Shown piece after piece: positions 13,835 to 25,845 of a DNA stretch of 64,000 bases (position 1 is the stretch's first letter; each line of letters starts with the position of its first letter). The stretch covers positions 1-64,000 of the forward strand of contig VWPU01006293.1 of assembly GCA_013398955.1 (NCBI GenBank). Reading direction: 5' to 3'. Both the position numbers and the translations under genes were made by a program. Under the pieces are notes generated by a model that saw nothing but the letters and a program-made list of their open reading frames with translations, was not told where the DNA came from and did no database searches. Source of the DNA: Callaeas wilsoni (lineage: Eukaryota > Chordata > Aves > Passeriformes > Callaeidae).

Positions 13835-16800
13835 ATTTCTTTTTTGTTATCACCACATGATCACAGCCATGAGTGTTCAAAGGACGATGATTTTCTCATC
13901 ATGATAGGAGGAAAAATACTCTGCAAGCAAACTAGGTTTACCTCAATTTCAGCAAAACTATGTTGCTACAAGCACAAATACAGGGAAGAATGTTTTCACC
14001 AGGTGGTGCTAACTTTGAGAAGCTCTGACAAAAAAAAATTGTAAAGCTCTCTGTGTCTGGTGCCTGCTATTTGAAGAATAATGCTGGACATGCTAATGTG
14101 AGTAGACAGATCATCATGAAAGAGTCTTATGTGCAGTTAGATGGATTTGGACGAATTTGGGTGGTGTGTAGGCCTTCAAGTCCCTTGCAGGTAAGAAGAC
14201 AGGAATCAAAGGAATTTGATCCTTCATTTAAACAGTCACATGCAAGAGAGCTAGGGTGAACTTTATTATTTCAAATATGACTCTGAGTTTGGTGGGAGGG
14301 CTTTATTTGTGATGTATTACACTAAGAAGGTCAGAGAAACTGGAATCACACCTTGAAGCTCTTCTCTGGGTTCTTTTCTTAATGTTCTCCATCCTCAGTT
14401 CTTCCATTTTTCAGGTAATCTGCACATCCCTTTAAATAAGAAATTATCTATTGCTTACAAAAAACCAAAATACCAGAAGTGAACAATAAGCTAAAAAATA
14501 TTACCTCTATATTCCAATGGAATATATCTTTATGCTACTTCAAATTTCTCACTTCTAATTTTTGTAGTGTTACAAAGCTTGTAAATTACACTGTAGCTTC
14601 TGAGGCTCATGAGCTGTGAAAAGATTTTTCAGTAAAATATCTTTGCTTGGATGTAGTTCATTTTCCTATAAAATCAATCAGAGCACTCACCAAAATGAGA
14701 CAAATTCAGGAATTTCATCTCTCACCCTGTTGTCATACAGAGCATAGACCGTATCTCTTCTTGCCTTGCCAAATGCCTACATGCCCATCATGCTTTCTAA
14801 TGAGCTTTTAGGTGAAGAACACATTTTATGGTTATCACGTGTGAAATCAAGAGTTCCAGATCCTACGTGGTATGATGCAATGGACTCAGCCCTCACTGTC
14901 AGCTCTCTCTGTTGCTTTGGAACACAGTGAGACTTGGAGTGCTTGGCTTATACCTTTTTCACAGTGGTTTTGCAAAAGCTTTAAAAGAAGGTGGTACAAA
15001 TTTCTTGTGGTTCTTTCACGTACTTGTGTTCATCTTTCAGTTCTTCTGTACTTGTGTTCATCTAATTTTTGACAACCAGCTACATAGCTGAAACTATTAA
15101 GCTGCTGAGTAATTAAAGTACAAAGTCATCTGCAGGTTAGGTCAAAAGTCCTACAAAAAGGATCAAATTAGCAAAAAATGTAACAGGCAGACACCACAGA
15201 GGAGGCCAAAACAGGCCAATCAGAATCACAAGCTTTGTCTTCTTAAAGCTTTTCATCCCAAGATATGTGAGTGCATCTGGTCTGCATTTGGGTATTGGAG
15301 TACTGCCTATGGATATAAGCCTACACACCTTGGAATACACTGAAGGAAAAGGACCAGTGAGAGGTTATAAACAGTTCTTAATTTGTGTATGGATCTCAGA
15401 CCTAAAGCAGGAACATTCTCATTTTCTCTTTGCTTGTCTATCCATCTCTTTTTTTAACTCACATTTTCCATGGAAACTAAACCTTGCTAAGAATTAAGTA
15501 CTGACAGAAATAAGCTCTATTTAATGGAAGGCAGAAGTTTCTCTATTATGCCAGCTCTAACTCTGACACCATGATCATTTTTTTTGAGGAAATGACAATA
15601 GATGTAAAGACTCGCTTACCCTTGTGCATGGCTGACCTCTACTTGTGCTCCTTTTCTTGGGAGGAGAAAGACAGACTGCTGCTTTTGACCTTTTCAATGC
15701 ACTAGGAGAAAGACAGGGAGTTTAATATGATAAAGGACCCTGAAAGCAGCTGTGACCTGCAGTGATCTTCTCAGTGAGCACACATGGAAGAGAAGGAAGA
15801 AATAATTGAGTTGCCTCCTAATATCTAGGGTGATTTGAGAGCAATGAAAGTAAAAATCTTGTCAAACCAGATGCAAAGTTGTGGGAACTGCACAAAGAGG
15901 GTGCGACAGGAGAGAGGACTGGGAAGAGAAAAGGTCCTCTGCTGCATGGAACAAGTTTTGATGCTATAGGTCCCTGACTTTTTTGCAGTACAGCCTTTCT
16001 GTATACTTCTTCCATACTTTTGTTCTAGGGCTTGAGTGGGAGAAACTACTGCAAATCCAACAGTCCCACTGCTCAGATATTTTGATGTGCTTGGACCGTA
16101 GTTTCTAATGTTTGAAGAGCTGTTGCCTTCTCTTTTGGAGACAGACAATGTTACTGCAGAGGTGAGAGAGGGACTCTCTGATCTAGTGCATGCAAAGAGA
16201 GAGGATACTACGCATTGCCACTACGAAGCAGAGACATTTTTTGGGAAAGAGTGTAGAGACTGTGACCTACTCCATTCTCTCTGAGGGCAGGAAGTAATCT
16301 AAGGATGATAGAATAATAGAATAATTTCTGTCCTTTGTTACTATCACAAAATGCTTTGGAGAGATGAAGACAATTCAAATCTGAATGGATTTCCATTATT
16401 TTGCCCCCAGAACTGAAGCGCTTACGCGATACAGACAATAATACCTATCAAGCACTGATTTTCCTCCTCCTTGCTGTCTTCCTCCATCACATTTCGTTTT
16501 TGTTTGTAAGAACAGATTGTTCTTCTGAGATGTCTCTGAACCTGGCAATGCCTCAAAAACGCGCTGCTCAGTTATACAAGTGACAGTTATGAACACTAAA
16601 GCTGGCTGGATACATTACACACCCAGTTTATCCAAGATGTAATTCAAGACAGGCCATTTATTCAGTTCAACTACATGTAAAACGGAGTGACTCTGTGCAG
16701 GAATGCACAAGATCAGGAGGAAGGCTTTATGTAGTGTTCATTCATGTTTGCACATGTCTTGTATGGAAGTACAATATGTTGGGGATTTTCTGGGCCAAAT

Positions 16801-17198
16801 GCTGCAAGTTGCTTCAAAATACTTTCTGCTAGATAAACACAATAAATCACAAGCTCGTTTAAAGCTAGAACAAGCCAATTTCTCTGATAAGCACAGTAGC
16901 CTCTGCAAAGTAATTTCCTCTTGGTCCAGTCTTGTTTGCCTACTGCAAAATCAAATCATGTGACATTTAATGAAAGAGCAGGAGAAGATTTTGCCCATAG
17001 ATGTGGGCAAAAAAAGCAAATTTTGAGCTGTGTGCTCAGCTTCTCAAAGACAATTACATTGTCCTTGGTTTGCATGTTAACTCTTTCTCCTTGTTCTCAC
17101 CTCATTTCTATACTTACCAACCCGGTTTTAGCATGTACCAGCACATTGGTCTATAGTTCAAGAACTGTCATTTGTAAACTTTTGGGAGCTACTGATCT
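13835..17198. other. Unassigned noncoding stretch
   Basis: No gene is recognised. A good splice-donor match, GCAG|GTAAGAAG, falls at 14190/14191 after an open frame (14053-14259), but no convincing acceptor lies upstream. A short duplication of CTTGTGTTCATCT occurs at about 15023 and 15052. Confidence 0.5.
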
Positions 17199-17275
17199 CA
17201 GAATCATACAATCATCAATGTTGGACAGGTGACCATAACAACTGGCTAAAAACAAGCAAGGAAAAAGAGTCGAGT
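17199..17275 (-). mobile_element. Probable eroded CR1 tail fragment
   Basis: AGAATCATACAATCATCAATGTTGG resembles the antisense CR1 end (AGAATCATAGAATCAT-AAGGTTGG), and GAGTCCACCATCCA near 17272 resembles a later piece of the same tail. The part between them does not align by eye. It could be an old, rearranged copy or a coincidental match. Confidence 0.4.
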
Positions 17276-20200
17276 CCACCATCCAGGGAAGGATGGGGCC
17301 TCAGGACAAGGTCCTTCTGTGTCAACAGTCAGCAGAAAAGGTCAGCTTAGCTGCAGAGTGGACAAGAAAATCTGAGGGTGCACTCAGACCAGAGCAGGTG
17401 GGAGAGACCCAGGCATGACGGGAAGGCCACGTAGAGCCTCTGGAAAGAGGCAGAAACAGACGCTGTTCGTACTGCCTGCCTGGGTAGGGGACTTGCAGAG
17501 ATGGGGTCTCTGCCAAACACAAGCCTGAGGACTTCAGGGCTGTTGAGCCTTTGCTGCCATGTACTAGATCCTCTGCAACTGAAGAACATAGGTTGATAAT
17601 TAACGAGAATTAAGCCATGCAGAAGGTATAAAAGCCCACATTAGAAGGCTAGTTTATGACACTGTTCATTAGGCAATTTCTTGACATCAAAAAAAAAAAG
17701 CCCAATGTGGCATTTCCATTACCTGGTTTTATTATATTGAACGATTTTATAGACCATATACTCCGCTGGGAAATATGACTTCTGAATGGCTTCTTCACCC
17801 CCCCAAGGGTGTTAACACTCTCAGGTTTCTAAAAATGAGTCTTGCATTTAAAGCAAGAAAGTCTAGAAAGATTTTTACTAGTTCCCCTGTACAGGAAAAG
17901 AGGGGGTTTTTCAAAGGAGAAGTCGTCCTGAGCCCTCACTTGATAATGGAGGCAAAACCCAGCCCACCAGTTTCCTTTAACATAGAGTTCTTTAATATGC
18001 CAACACATTCATTTCCATACTCCCACCATGATATCTTGGATGCTTTCCTAGAGGCAGCATGACAGCCAAGAACTCATGCCATCATCATCCACTAAAACAG
18101 AGTAAGTGGACAAAAAGGTACTGTGATGTTCGAGCCACTTGTGAGCAAAATGGAGCACTGCTGATCTCCTGGGATTAGGCAACATGGACCAACACTGGGC
18201 AAGTACAAAGTGCATGAAACCGTTTAAATCCTTGTACATGTACATGTGTATGTATATAAGTATGCTACAAAACAGGAACTACGGGTAAAGAGATTTATGA
18301 GCAGAGGAACAAACTATGAGGAAGAAGAACAGTGAAAGAAAAGATTTGAAAAGAGGCAAAAAGGTCTCATTTATGCTATTTTAGCACCGTAGAAATGTCT
18401 GAGTTTGTCACTTTGGTGGAGGGAGGAAGATAAGAAGGCAAATATTATATTATTTAATTGATAACAGCTGCAAATGTGAATCAGATTAAAAGAATGAGTC
18501 ATTCCCATTCTCATGGTCAATTACCAAAGTCTGCTGAGGCAGCTGGTGCTAGAAGTTTCATGAGTGCAATTTCATGATCTGTAGTCCTGAGGGTGACTCA
18601 AGTTATGAGCAGTCAGACCTTGGCCCATCACGTGAATTGGAAAGGGATTTCCTGCCCTCACCCAGCCAAAGGACCAGGGTTATGACAGTGCCTCTGCAGG
18701 GGAAATGCTGACCCTATAGCAAAACCACAGCACTGCAAAGAAGTACCGGCACCACTGTCCATCTTGCTTTTTTGAAAGAGAAGCGTGGACAAGAGATGAA
18801 GCACAATCTTGAATGAGCATTGAGCCCTTCTCTTCCTAGATTTGGATGTGATGTTTATCAGAGCAAGAAGGGGATGGGTAGGATCTGTCTTCTTATATTT
18901 TTGCTTCCCACCAGTAAATACAAGGGTTTTGGTACTAGTTTCTCAACTGGAACAGGAGTCAGGACAGATATCTCAAAATATTTCCCTGTGATCACTTGGG
19001 TATTTACTTCAGTTTCGGCTCTGTGAAACAGCATAAAGGCAATTTCAGCTCTCAGAAGAAAAGTCCGCACCTCTCATGAAGTCACGTCTGTTCAAGAGCA
19101 GCTGCTTACAGCGTACTTCCCCTTCCTTCTCTGTGCTCTGAGGTTGCTGTTAACTCACAGCCCAGCAGCTGAACACAGAGTCTTGGCTCCTCTTTCTGCA
19201 ACTGTCCTGGGCCAGAGAAATCAAGGAAAGACTGGAGAGCACAGACAATTCAGAGGAGTGTTTTCCTGTACAACATATCTTTCCCAGCTAGGAAGTCTGT
19301 TTGCCCTTTGGCAACTTTAACTCCTGGCACAGAGAGTTTCATCGTGAGTGTTTTTGCATTGAGGACCTTTGAAATGAAAGGCAGTAACTCTTTTGACCGA
19401 GGCATATTGCAACACCATCTCCCTTGAGTAGCCACAAGCCTTTATCGTTCTCATCTCTCTATTTTATTCTAATGAGGCATTACCCCTGCAACCCTTTCGA
19501 CATTTAGGCAGGGAGGGGACCTGGTAATTAGCCAAACATTGCATTTTTAGTGTAAGTCTGCTTCAGAAGTCTTGTTTTTCTAAAGCTGACCTGTTGAGAG
19601 ATTCCTAAGATACGTATTAATATATGGCAGAGTACAGCTCCAATCGTTAGCATCCTAAACCTGCCAGATGGCACATTAAAAAGATAAGCAGCAGAAGAAA
19701 ATTCACTATCGAAGATAGCATTGTGGCAGCAGCATCCATTAGCCTGAAGTTCACAACAAAAAGCTGTCATGCCTCGGCATTTTTGAGTACACTGCACTTT
19801 CAACCAGGATGCAGGAGAAGAGCAAATTTAGAAAAGAAGGGCTTTAAATAGAGGTTCAGTTCAAAAATAAACTGTACTCTTGGAAGTTATGTTCCTATAA
19901 TAAATTTAGAAACAAGAACGGAATAAAAAATTTACTAGCATTCTCAGGTGACAGGCAGTGTAGTCAGGTGGACATCCCTGAGTATTACATGCTGTTTCAA
20001 ATACAGACTTCCAGGAAAAGCAGGGGCAGGATGATGTCTTCTTTTTCTGTTTATTACACAGTGCTAAGAACATCGGAGATGTGTGAAAAACTATAAATCT
20101 TCATATGTAGGCAATCTGTCTCAAATGGCCTGACAGCTCATATCAGTAGTTTTGTGTACTTACTGGTTGTCTCCTGGTTTCCAAGTAATGAGTATCTCTG

Positions 20201-21461
20201 TGGCCAAATTTTCAAACCTCTGCTTCCAACTAGGCACAGAAATAACAGCGTATTCAGATGTGCTCTACCCATAACAGCTTCGAGTCTGACATGCTTGGAC
20301 AGATTTTTAAAAGCACTTGACAATAATATTCCAACAATAGCCTGAAGAAAACTGAGCAAGATACTGCGCCCAAAAATTTTGTGGTGGAAAAAGTACCATA
20401 TTTCCAAAGTCTAAAATTTATTTCAAAGTGAATTTGTTTGTATCAAAATCCAGGGAAGAAGGAATTGAACACAGAAAGAGAAATAAAAATGAGTGTTTAC
20501 ATTTGTTTAATTTGCGGAAGGGAATAATTTTTCTGCTCACTGATACTCTATGGGAGATTCCATCCAATGTTTTGTTTAATTCCGAAAAACATTCATGAAT
20601 AAAATGCAATATGGTATGATATATTAACAACACATTAGCTCTTGTGAGTTCAAGCTACAACGAAAACACTTTCTGCAAACTTTCAGCTTGTTGAAGATGT
20701 TGAAAAAAGATATTTGTTGTTGACCTAGGCTGATATTTTCCAAGCTGTTTGAAGAACAGCCACAAATCAGAAGATTAATTATTCATCTGGCTTGAATACT
20801 GTTTTGTTTGTTGCTTTGGGTTTTTTCAATCTACCTCCACTTTTAGATGAGTTTATGATGAGAGAGAGAGAAAATTCAGTCCTATACATTTCCCTGAAAA
20901 TGTAATTGACTGGATGAGCTGGGCAAAAAGAACTTCCTGCGCCTGCAGGTGATTGTATCTCAGTTAGGAAGCATGAGGACAGACTATCATTTTATGCAGG
21001 TAATGAAAGTATAATAGACCTACCTAAAGAGGTCCTATTCTTCCTACTGGATTTAAAAATTTGCTTAAGGAAGAGACAGGTTGGGTTTGTATACTGCAGT
21101 TTTTGCATTACGCAACAAGATACATTACACTACACTTCTCATTCCTTATTGCTGGCATTTTAACCAGTTCATGTCACTGATTGGTTAGACTATCATATAT
21201 TTCTATTATATATTTAGATTAGTTATATAGTTAAAAAAGGAAAGCTTCCCATGTATGCTTTCTTTTCAGGAAGAGAGAATAAAAATATAATGAAGCTTAT
21301 TTTGGTCATAGAAATATGGTGTTAAATGTAGGAAAAAAGTGATTTGTGCTGCATTATAACCATTAAACTTCTGTTAATTCTAGTAATATTTATAACAATT
21401 CTATTTCCAGTTATTGAATCTGGTCTAGGTGAACCTTTAATTATACATTTGATAGTTTCCC
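17276..21461. other. Unassigned noncoding stretch with possible regulatory patches
   Basis: A GC-richer patch at 17370-17540 is followed by TATAAAAG at 17627-17634, but no transcript can be traced from it. Around 18450-18523 several factor-site-like motifs cluster: TAATTG, CAGCTG, TGAGTCA and CAATTA. A GA repeat occurs near 20860. A 91-codon minus frame at 19528-19803 is unrecognised. Confidence 0.5.
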
Positions 21462-21954
21462 ATGGGTTGGTATTGAGACTGGTGCTTTTTAATACCTCTG
21501 TCAGCAAGTTGAACAGTGGGATTGGGTTAAACCTCAGCAAGTTTGCCAAGGACCCCAAGCTGTATGGTGTAGAGGGAGGGGATTCCATCCAGAGGGACCT
21601 GAACAGGCTTGAGAGGTGGGCAGTGAAAAGTTCAATAAAATCAAGTGCAAGGTACTGCACCTGGGGCAAGGCAATCCCAAGCACACATACAGACTGGGTG
21701 GAGAATGGATCGAGAGCAGAGCACAGTCCCCTGAGAAAGACTTGTGGGTGTTGTGTGACAAAAACACAACATGACCCAGCCATGGGCACTCCCAGCCCAG
21801 AGAGCCAAACGTGTCCTGGGCTGCATCCAAAGCAGCGCGGCCGGCAGGGCCAGGGAGGGGATTCTGCCCCTCTGCTCTGCTCTGCTCTGGTGAGACCCCA
21901 CCTGCACTGCTGTGTCCAGCTCTGGGGTCCCAGCACAGGAAGGACATGGACCTG
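21462..21954 (+). mobile_element. CR1 LINE fragment, second half of reverse transcriptase region
   Basis: The conceptual translation follows CR1 reverse transcriptase from about the QGSVLGPVLFN block: it reads LVLRLVLFNTSVSK, then LSKFAKDPKLYG, then [12 protein letters not shown]. The catalytic FADD motif has become FAKD, so the copy is dead. It continues through the conserved RAKRVLGCIQSS-like region and stops at GGACATGGACCTG, lacking the CR1 3' tail, which implies a deletion at the right edge. The last 185 bp (21770-21954) are almost identical to the inverted copy at 27905-28084, while the part to the left is much more diverged. Open frames on both strands here are CR1 sequence, not host genes. 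Confidence 0.9.
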
Positions 21955-21956
21955 CT

Positions 21957-22343
21957 ATTCTGAAATTTATAAAAAGACATTTTAGCAACAGCACAATCTT
22001 TTGTCAGAGCCAGCATGGGTTCATGACTGGAAAGTGCCGCTTAACCAGGTTAATTCCCTTTTATGAGAAGGCCACTCATCTGACTGGCCAAGGGGAGCAA
22101 GAAGATGTGGTATTTTTGGATTCTAGAAAGAGTTTTGATGCTGTTTCTCACAGTATCTCACTGTACAGAATATTAGCTAGGCAAGTCCCTAATATATTGG
22201 GTGACCAATTGCTTGACTTAAAGAGGTGTGGTAAATGAGGTCACATCAGGCTGGTAGCTAGTCACCATTGCACATCCCCGGGGCTCAGTTTTAGGGCTAG
22301 CACTCTTCAATGTTTTTATAAATTATCTGTATCAGGAGTCAAA
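21957..22343 (+). mobile_element. CR1 LINE fragment, first half of reverse transcriptase region
   Basis: The translation reads SQHGFMTGKCRLTRL, then a degenerate form of the VVYLDFSKAFDTVSH block (VVFLDSRKSFDAVSH), and after frame breaks reaches the PQGSVLGLALFN-like block just before 22320. It ends before the catalytic aspartates. This is an earlier part of the element than the fragment immediately to its left, yet it lies downstream of it in the same orientation. The two are therefore not one simply interrupted insertion. It is followed directly by a low-complexity A/C tract. Confidence 0.85.
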
Positions 22344-22470
22344 CAAACCCCAAACAAAACCAAAAGGCTAACAAAAAAACCCCAAAACCCAACTAATCAA
22401 CCATCTCCCCCTAAAAATCCCCCAAAAAACCCAAAACAAAACAAACAAAAAGGCCCCCAACAAAATCAAG
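22344..22470. repeat. A/C-rich low-complexity tract
   Basis: The plus strand consists almost only of A and C, in runs such as AAACCCC and CCCAAAAC, with very few G and T. It begins where the CR1 reverse transcriptase homology stops. Similar tracts occur at 30641 and 59604. Confidence 0.8.
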
Positions 22471-23760
22471 TGGGATAGAAAAATGAGAAAAAGAAAACCT
22501 CAAGGACAGAAAGCAGAAAATCTTTACAAGAAAGCAAAGTCAAGACTACACATGCTGCCTGGCTAAAAAGAGAATTCAAGATGACACAAGAAAGTCCTGA
22601 TAGCTTTCCAAAACAAGGGTAAAAAAAGAGGTGTTAAAACATGCAGAGATGAATAGAGCAAGCAAAGAACCCATGGCAAGCACAGACAAAGAGAAACACA
22701 TTGCCAGTACATTCTGCCTTCTCTTCAGGGGCTTTCAAGGACACCAGGGAAAGGGAACAAGTGAGTTTATTGAGGAAGAAAAGATTTCCTGAACACCCTG
22801 TTGATCCAGGAAGGCGGCTGGTGACAAAATGCCTTTGACTCATAAACTCTATGAAATTTGTCCAAAGCAGGGTACCTTGACCCAGCTACTGACATTGCTA
22901 TGCAAGGAGACTTTCACATGTAGTCAAAATGTGGGAATGCTTAAGGGTTTCACACCTGTTGTGGAGGTACCTTTCAGGGCATGGTATTAGGGAGGTCCAT
23001 GCACAGCCCTGCTACAGGATCTGTAAAGCGGAAAATGGAGGAAGACATTTCTGGAACGGCAGTAAGAACTGACGCTAATCTTCATGGCCACTTCAGAGGT
23101 TTTGCTAAGTTTCTTCTTCTTCTTTTTTGCCATCTGAGCTATTTATGAACCTATCCCAAAATATGCCCTGACTGACCCCCACAGCTCCTTTTCCCTGCAT
23201 TATACAGTGTGATTCCAGCCTGGGAGAAACTACCTGCCTGAGCATGGCTGATGCTCTGCAGAGAGATGAAACGGGCACATGCCTTGAATACTGCCCACAT
23301 CTTCAGGGCTCGTCCTTGTCCACTGTTGAGGAGGCAAGGATTTGACTGTTCTAGTTCCCGGCTGCCTGGAGACAGGCTGCTGATGGATCTAGCTGAGGTG
23401 GTGATGCAGCGACTGGGACACCACCGTGCAGACTGGTATTAGTCAGCTAAGCCCTGCCATCAGCAGCCAGTGACACTTCCCAGACATGGGGTACTCAAGT
23501 CAGCCTTTCCCCATGTGTAGCAACAGGGTTCGTGAGATCTGAGGAAGTGCTGCAACCAACAACCAAAAGAGGATGAAGCAGGTTCTGTAAGCACCCTGTG
23601 TAAGCAGCTGATGGGCCTTTTGTGGGATGTATTCTGGAAATTTTACTTGCATGCCAGAAGAGTGCAACTGAATTGGGAATCACCCTTACATCAGTTTTTG
23701 CAGGATAGCAACTAAAGCAATCATTTTAATTAAGGTAAAACCATGTGTCAAACAGCTAAC
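22471..23760. other. Unassigned noncoding stretch
   Basis: The first 200 bases are purine-rich and may be decay of the preceding A/C tract. Nothing else is recognised. The possible exon on the minus strand ends at the right edge of this stretch. Confidence 0.55.
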
Positions 23761-23968
23761 CTTTGGCAGATGTTTTTGCAACTTGGCTGGATTTGAATGG
23801 ATTCTTCTTGCACTCTGATTTGAATCTGGTTTTTACCCCTTCATACTTCATTTCTTTACCATTTAATGTAATTTCATTCCGTGCAACCTCCTCAGCAAGA
23901 GCTTCTGTCATGACATAGAGCTGATTGGATGTCGTTGCACCATTCACTTCACCTGGCCTATCCCTCAA
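23761..23968 (-). CDS. Candidate protein-coding exon, unidentified
   Basis: This minus-strand frame of about 69 codons reads like real protein: hydrophilic, balanced and mixed-charge, with segments such as TEALAEEVARNEITL and KYEGVKTRFKSECKK. I do not recognise the family. At its lower-coordinate end the minus strand reads GCCAAAG|GTTAGC, a plausible splice donor, and an in-frame TAG lies within that donor. The frame opens without an ATG. Upstream on the minus strand there is a T7CAG acceptor-like site near 24027, but an in-frame TAA lies between it and the frame. The 5' boundary is therefore unexplained. It could be a real internal exon with a weak acceptor, a fragment of a retrocopy, or chance. 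Confidence 0.22.
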
Positions 23969-25770
23969 GATTAAGGATGTTTGTTTATTTGTTTGTTTGT
24001 GTGTTTACATATCTACCCAGGCTGAAAAAAACCCCAGAGCCTTTAATCTTGAGCAACAATCAGCAGTCAGCTTTTGATTCCTGCACCTGCTTATATTGAT
24101 TTGCCATGGCTTACAAACTCAAAGCTCTCTTCCCAAGCAGAAGGACAGGAAACACTTTGTTTGTTCCTTATTCAGATTGTTCCATCTTGTCCTTTAAGAT
24201 GAAAATTTATGCTTTCCACACCTTTCTAAGGTATAGAGATTGCATTTTTCTTAGAGCTATGATGAAAATAGAATTCCTTGTTTACTCATCAATGGAACAA
24301 TAGAAGTCATAGGGAAACACTACTGAAGGATCACCCAAAACAATAGATTTTTTTCTTCAGAAGACTGATAACATGGAGTTAAACAGAATTGCAGAGTTAT
24401 AGCACAAATCAACCCACCTGCCCCCTCATTGCGTTACTGCAATTGGTCTCATTCACAGAAGCTGTCCTCTGACTGCCTAGCAGTTCCCCACAGGCTGCAG
24501 CTCTTTTCTCTAGGCTGTCTTCAGGTATCCTTCTCCAGAGGCTGTTGCACTGCCCTGTTTCCTATTGTTTTTATTCCTATAGACTTTTATCCTAGTTCCA
24601 CAGTCAGGCTCTTTTTCTGCTTTATAACAATAACTTGTCTCAAATAGTCACCAGATTTTATTTCCTAATTAGAGACATGTAGGTGGTACAACACACACAA
24701 TGCCAATAACGTGGTATTATCTATGGCTTATGGATGTTTATCTAGTACCTGCCAAAACTGTGACTTTTATTCCTGCCTGGCATAATGTTTTGGCAGTCTT
24801 TTGACACCAAAAGAGAGATAGCTAATCCTCATCCACACCTCAATGAAAATCAAAACACAACACTCCTCTGTAAACTTGGAAAGTGATTACCACTCAGGAC
24901 TGCACAGAAATTACAAAGCAAAGAACAGGGAAAACTAAATATGGGATTTGATTTGAATGTTCTGTTTTAAGACCCTAGAATCCCATTCCATCCACGCATG
25001 TGATGGAAAAGTTTTATAGCGACATTTTTTGCTAAGTAAACAATAGCAAGTTAAGACAGAAGGAAAGTATTTCCATTCCACTGACATCTAAACAGCAACA
25101 GTTCATGCCTAGCAATTTGTTATGAATAGCTTTCATGTTCTGAAACTTCATAGTGCTCTTAAATTTTAAGTTGCCTGTATTTAAGGAGGTTTTGCTTAAA
25201 CTAAAATCAAACTATGAAAGATGCAAAAGTGACCTCCTGTTTTTCCCTATACCTACAAAAATATTGGTATTCTCTTTTTATAATCATTATAATTTAGCTT
25301 TGCTAACAGAGCTTAGCTTTATGAATCCACATAAAAAATTATTTTAAAGAATTTATACATCACTGATGAATATCTTGCAGGTCCAGCCATATTGTTTAAA
25401 AAAAAGTTTCAGATAAATTCCTAAAGTGAATACCGAAAACATGAAATAGAAGCAATAGAGAAATTTGTCATATCTGCTTGGCAAACTGTTTTCAGTTTTG
25501 AATACACATACAGAAGGCAACGCTCAGAATTTCCAGTTTTGTATCTTGTAATATCTTTGGAATATGTGCCTCCATCTTTCAAACAAGAGTAGAGAAGAAG
25601 GTCATAAAAATATTAAATTTTGCAGTGGAAATCTTCTGGACTTGTATCTGATAGAAGGATTTCGCTTTCAGGTTGTATATATAAAGTATTATTTGTATGC
25701 TTCAAAAAATATGCATGGTAGATCCTACATAACTGTGTAACACTATAAATATATAAATAGCTATATAGTT
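23969..25770. other. Unassigned noncoding stretch
   Basis: A degenerate (TGTT)n run lies at about 23979-24006. The rest is AT-rich with short frames only. Nothing is recognised. Confidence 0.55.
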
Positions 25771-25779
25771 TTATATATA

Positions 25780-25811
<32 letters not shown>

Positions 25812-25814
25812 CAC

Positions 25815-25844
<30 letters not shown>
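25771..25844. repeat. Compound (TA)n/(TG)n/(CA)n microsatellite
   Basis: Alternating purine-pyrimidine DNA: TA units, a TG run, a long TA run broken once by CACA, then a CA run. TG units on the left and CA units on the right make it nearly self-complementary. Tyrosine-isoleucine-rich frames on both strands are products of this repeat. Confidence 0.95.

Positions 25845-25845
<1 letters not shown>

Noticed and set aside
14053..14259. Plus-strand frame with a strong donor match at 14190/14191
   Set aside because: CAG|GTAAGA matches are expected about this often by chance in 64 kb on two strands, and no acceptor with a pyrimidine tract precedes the frame.
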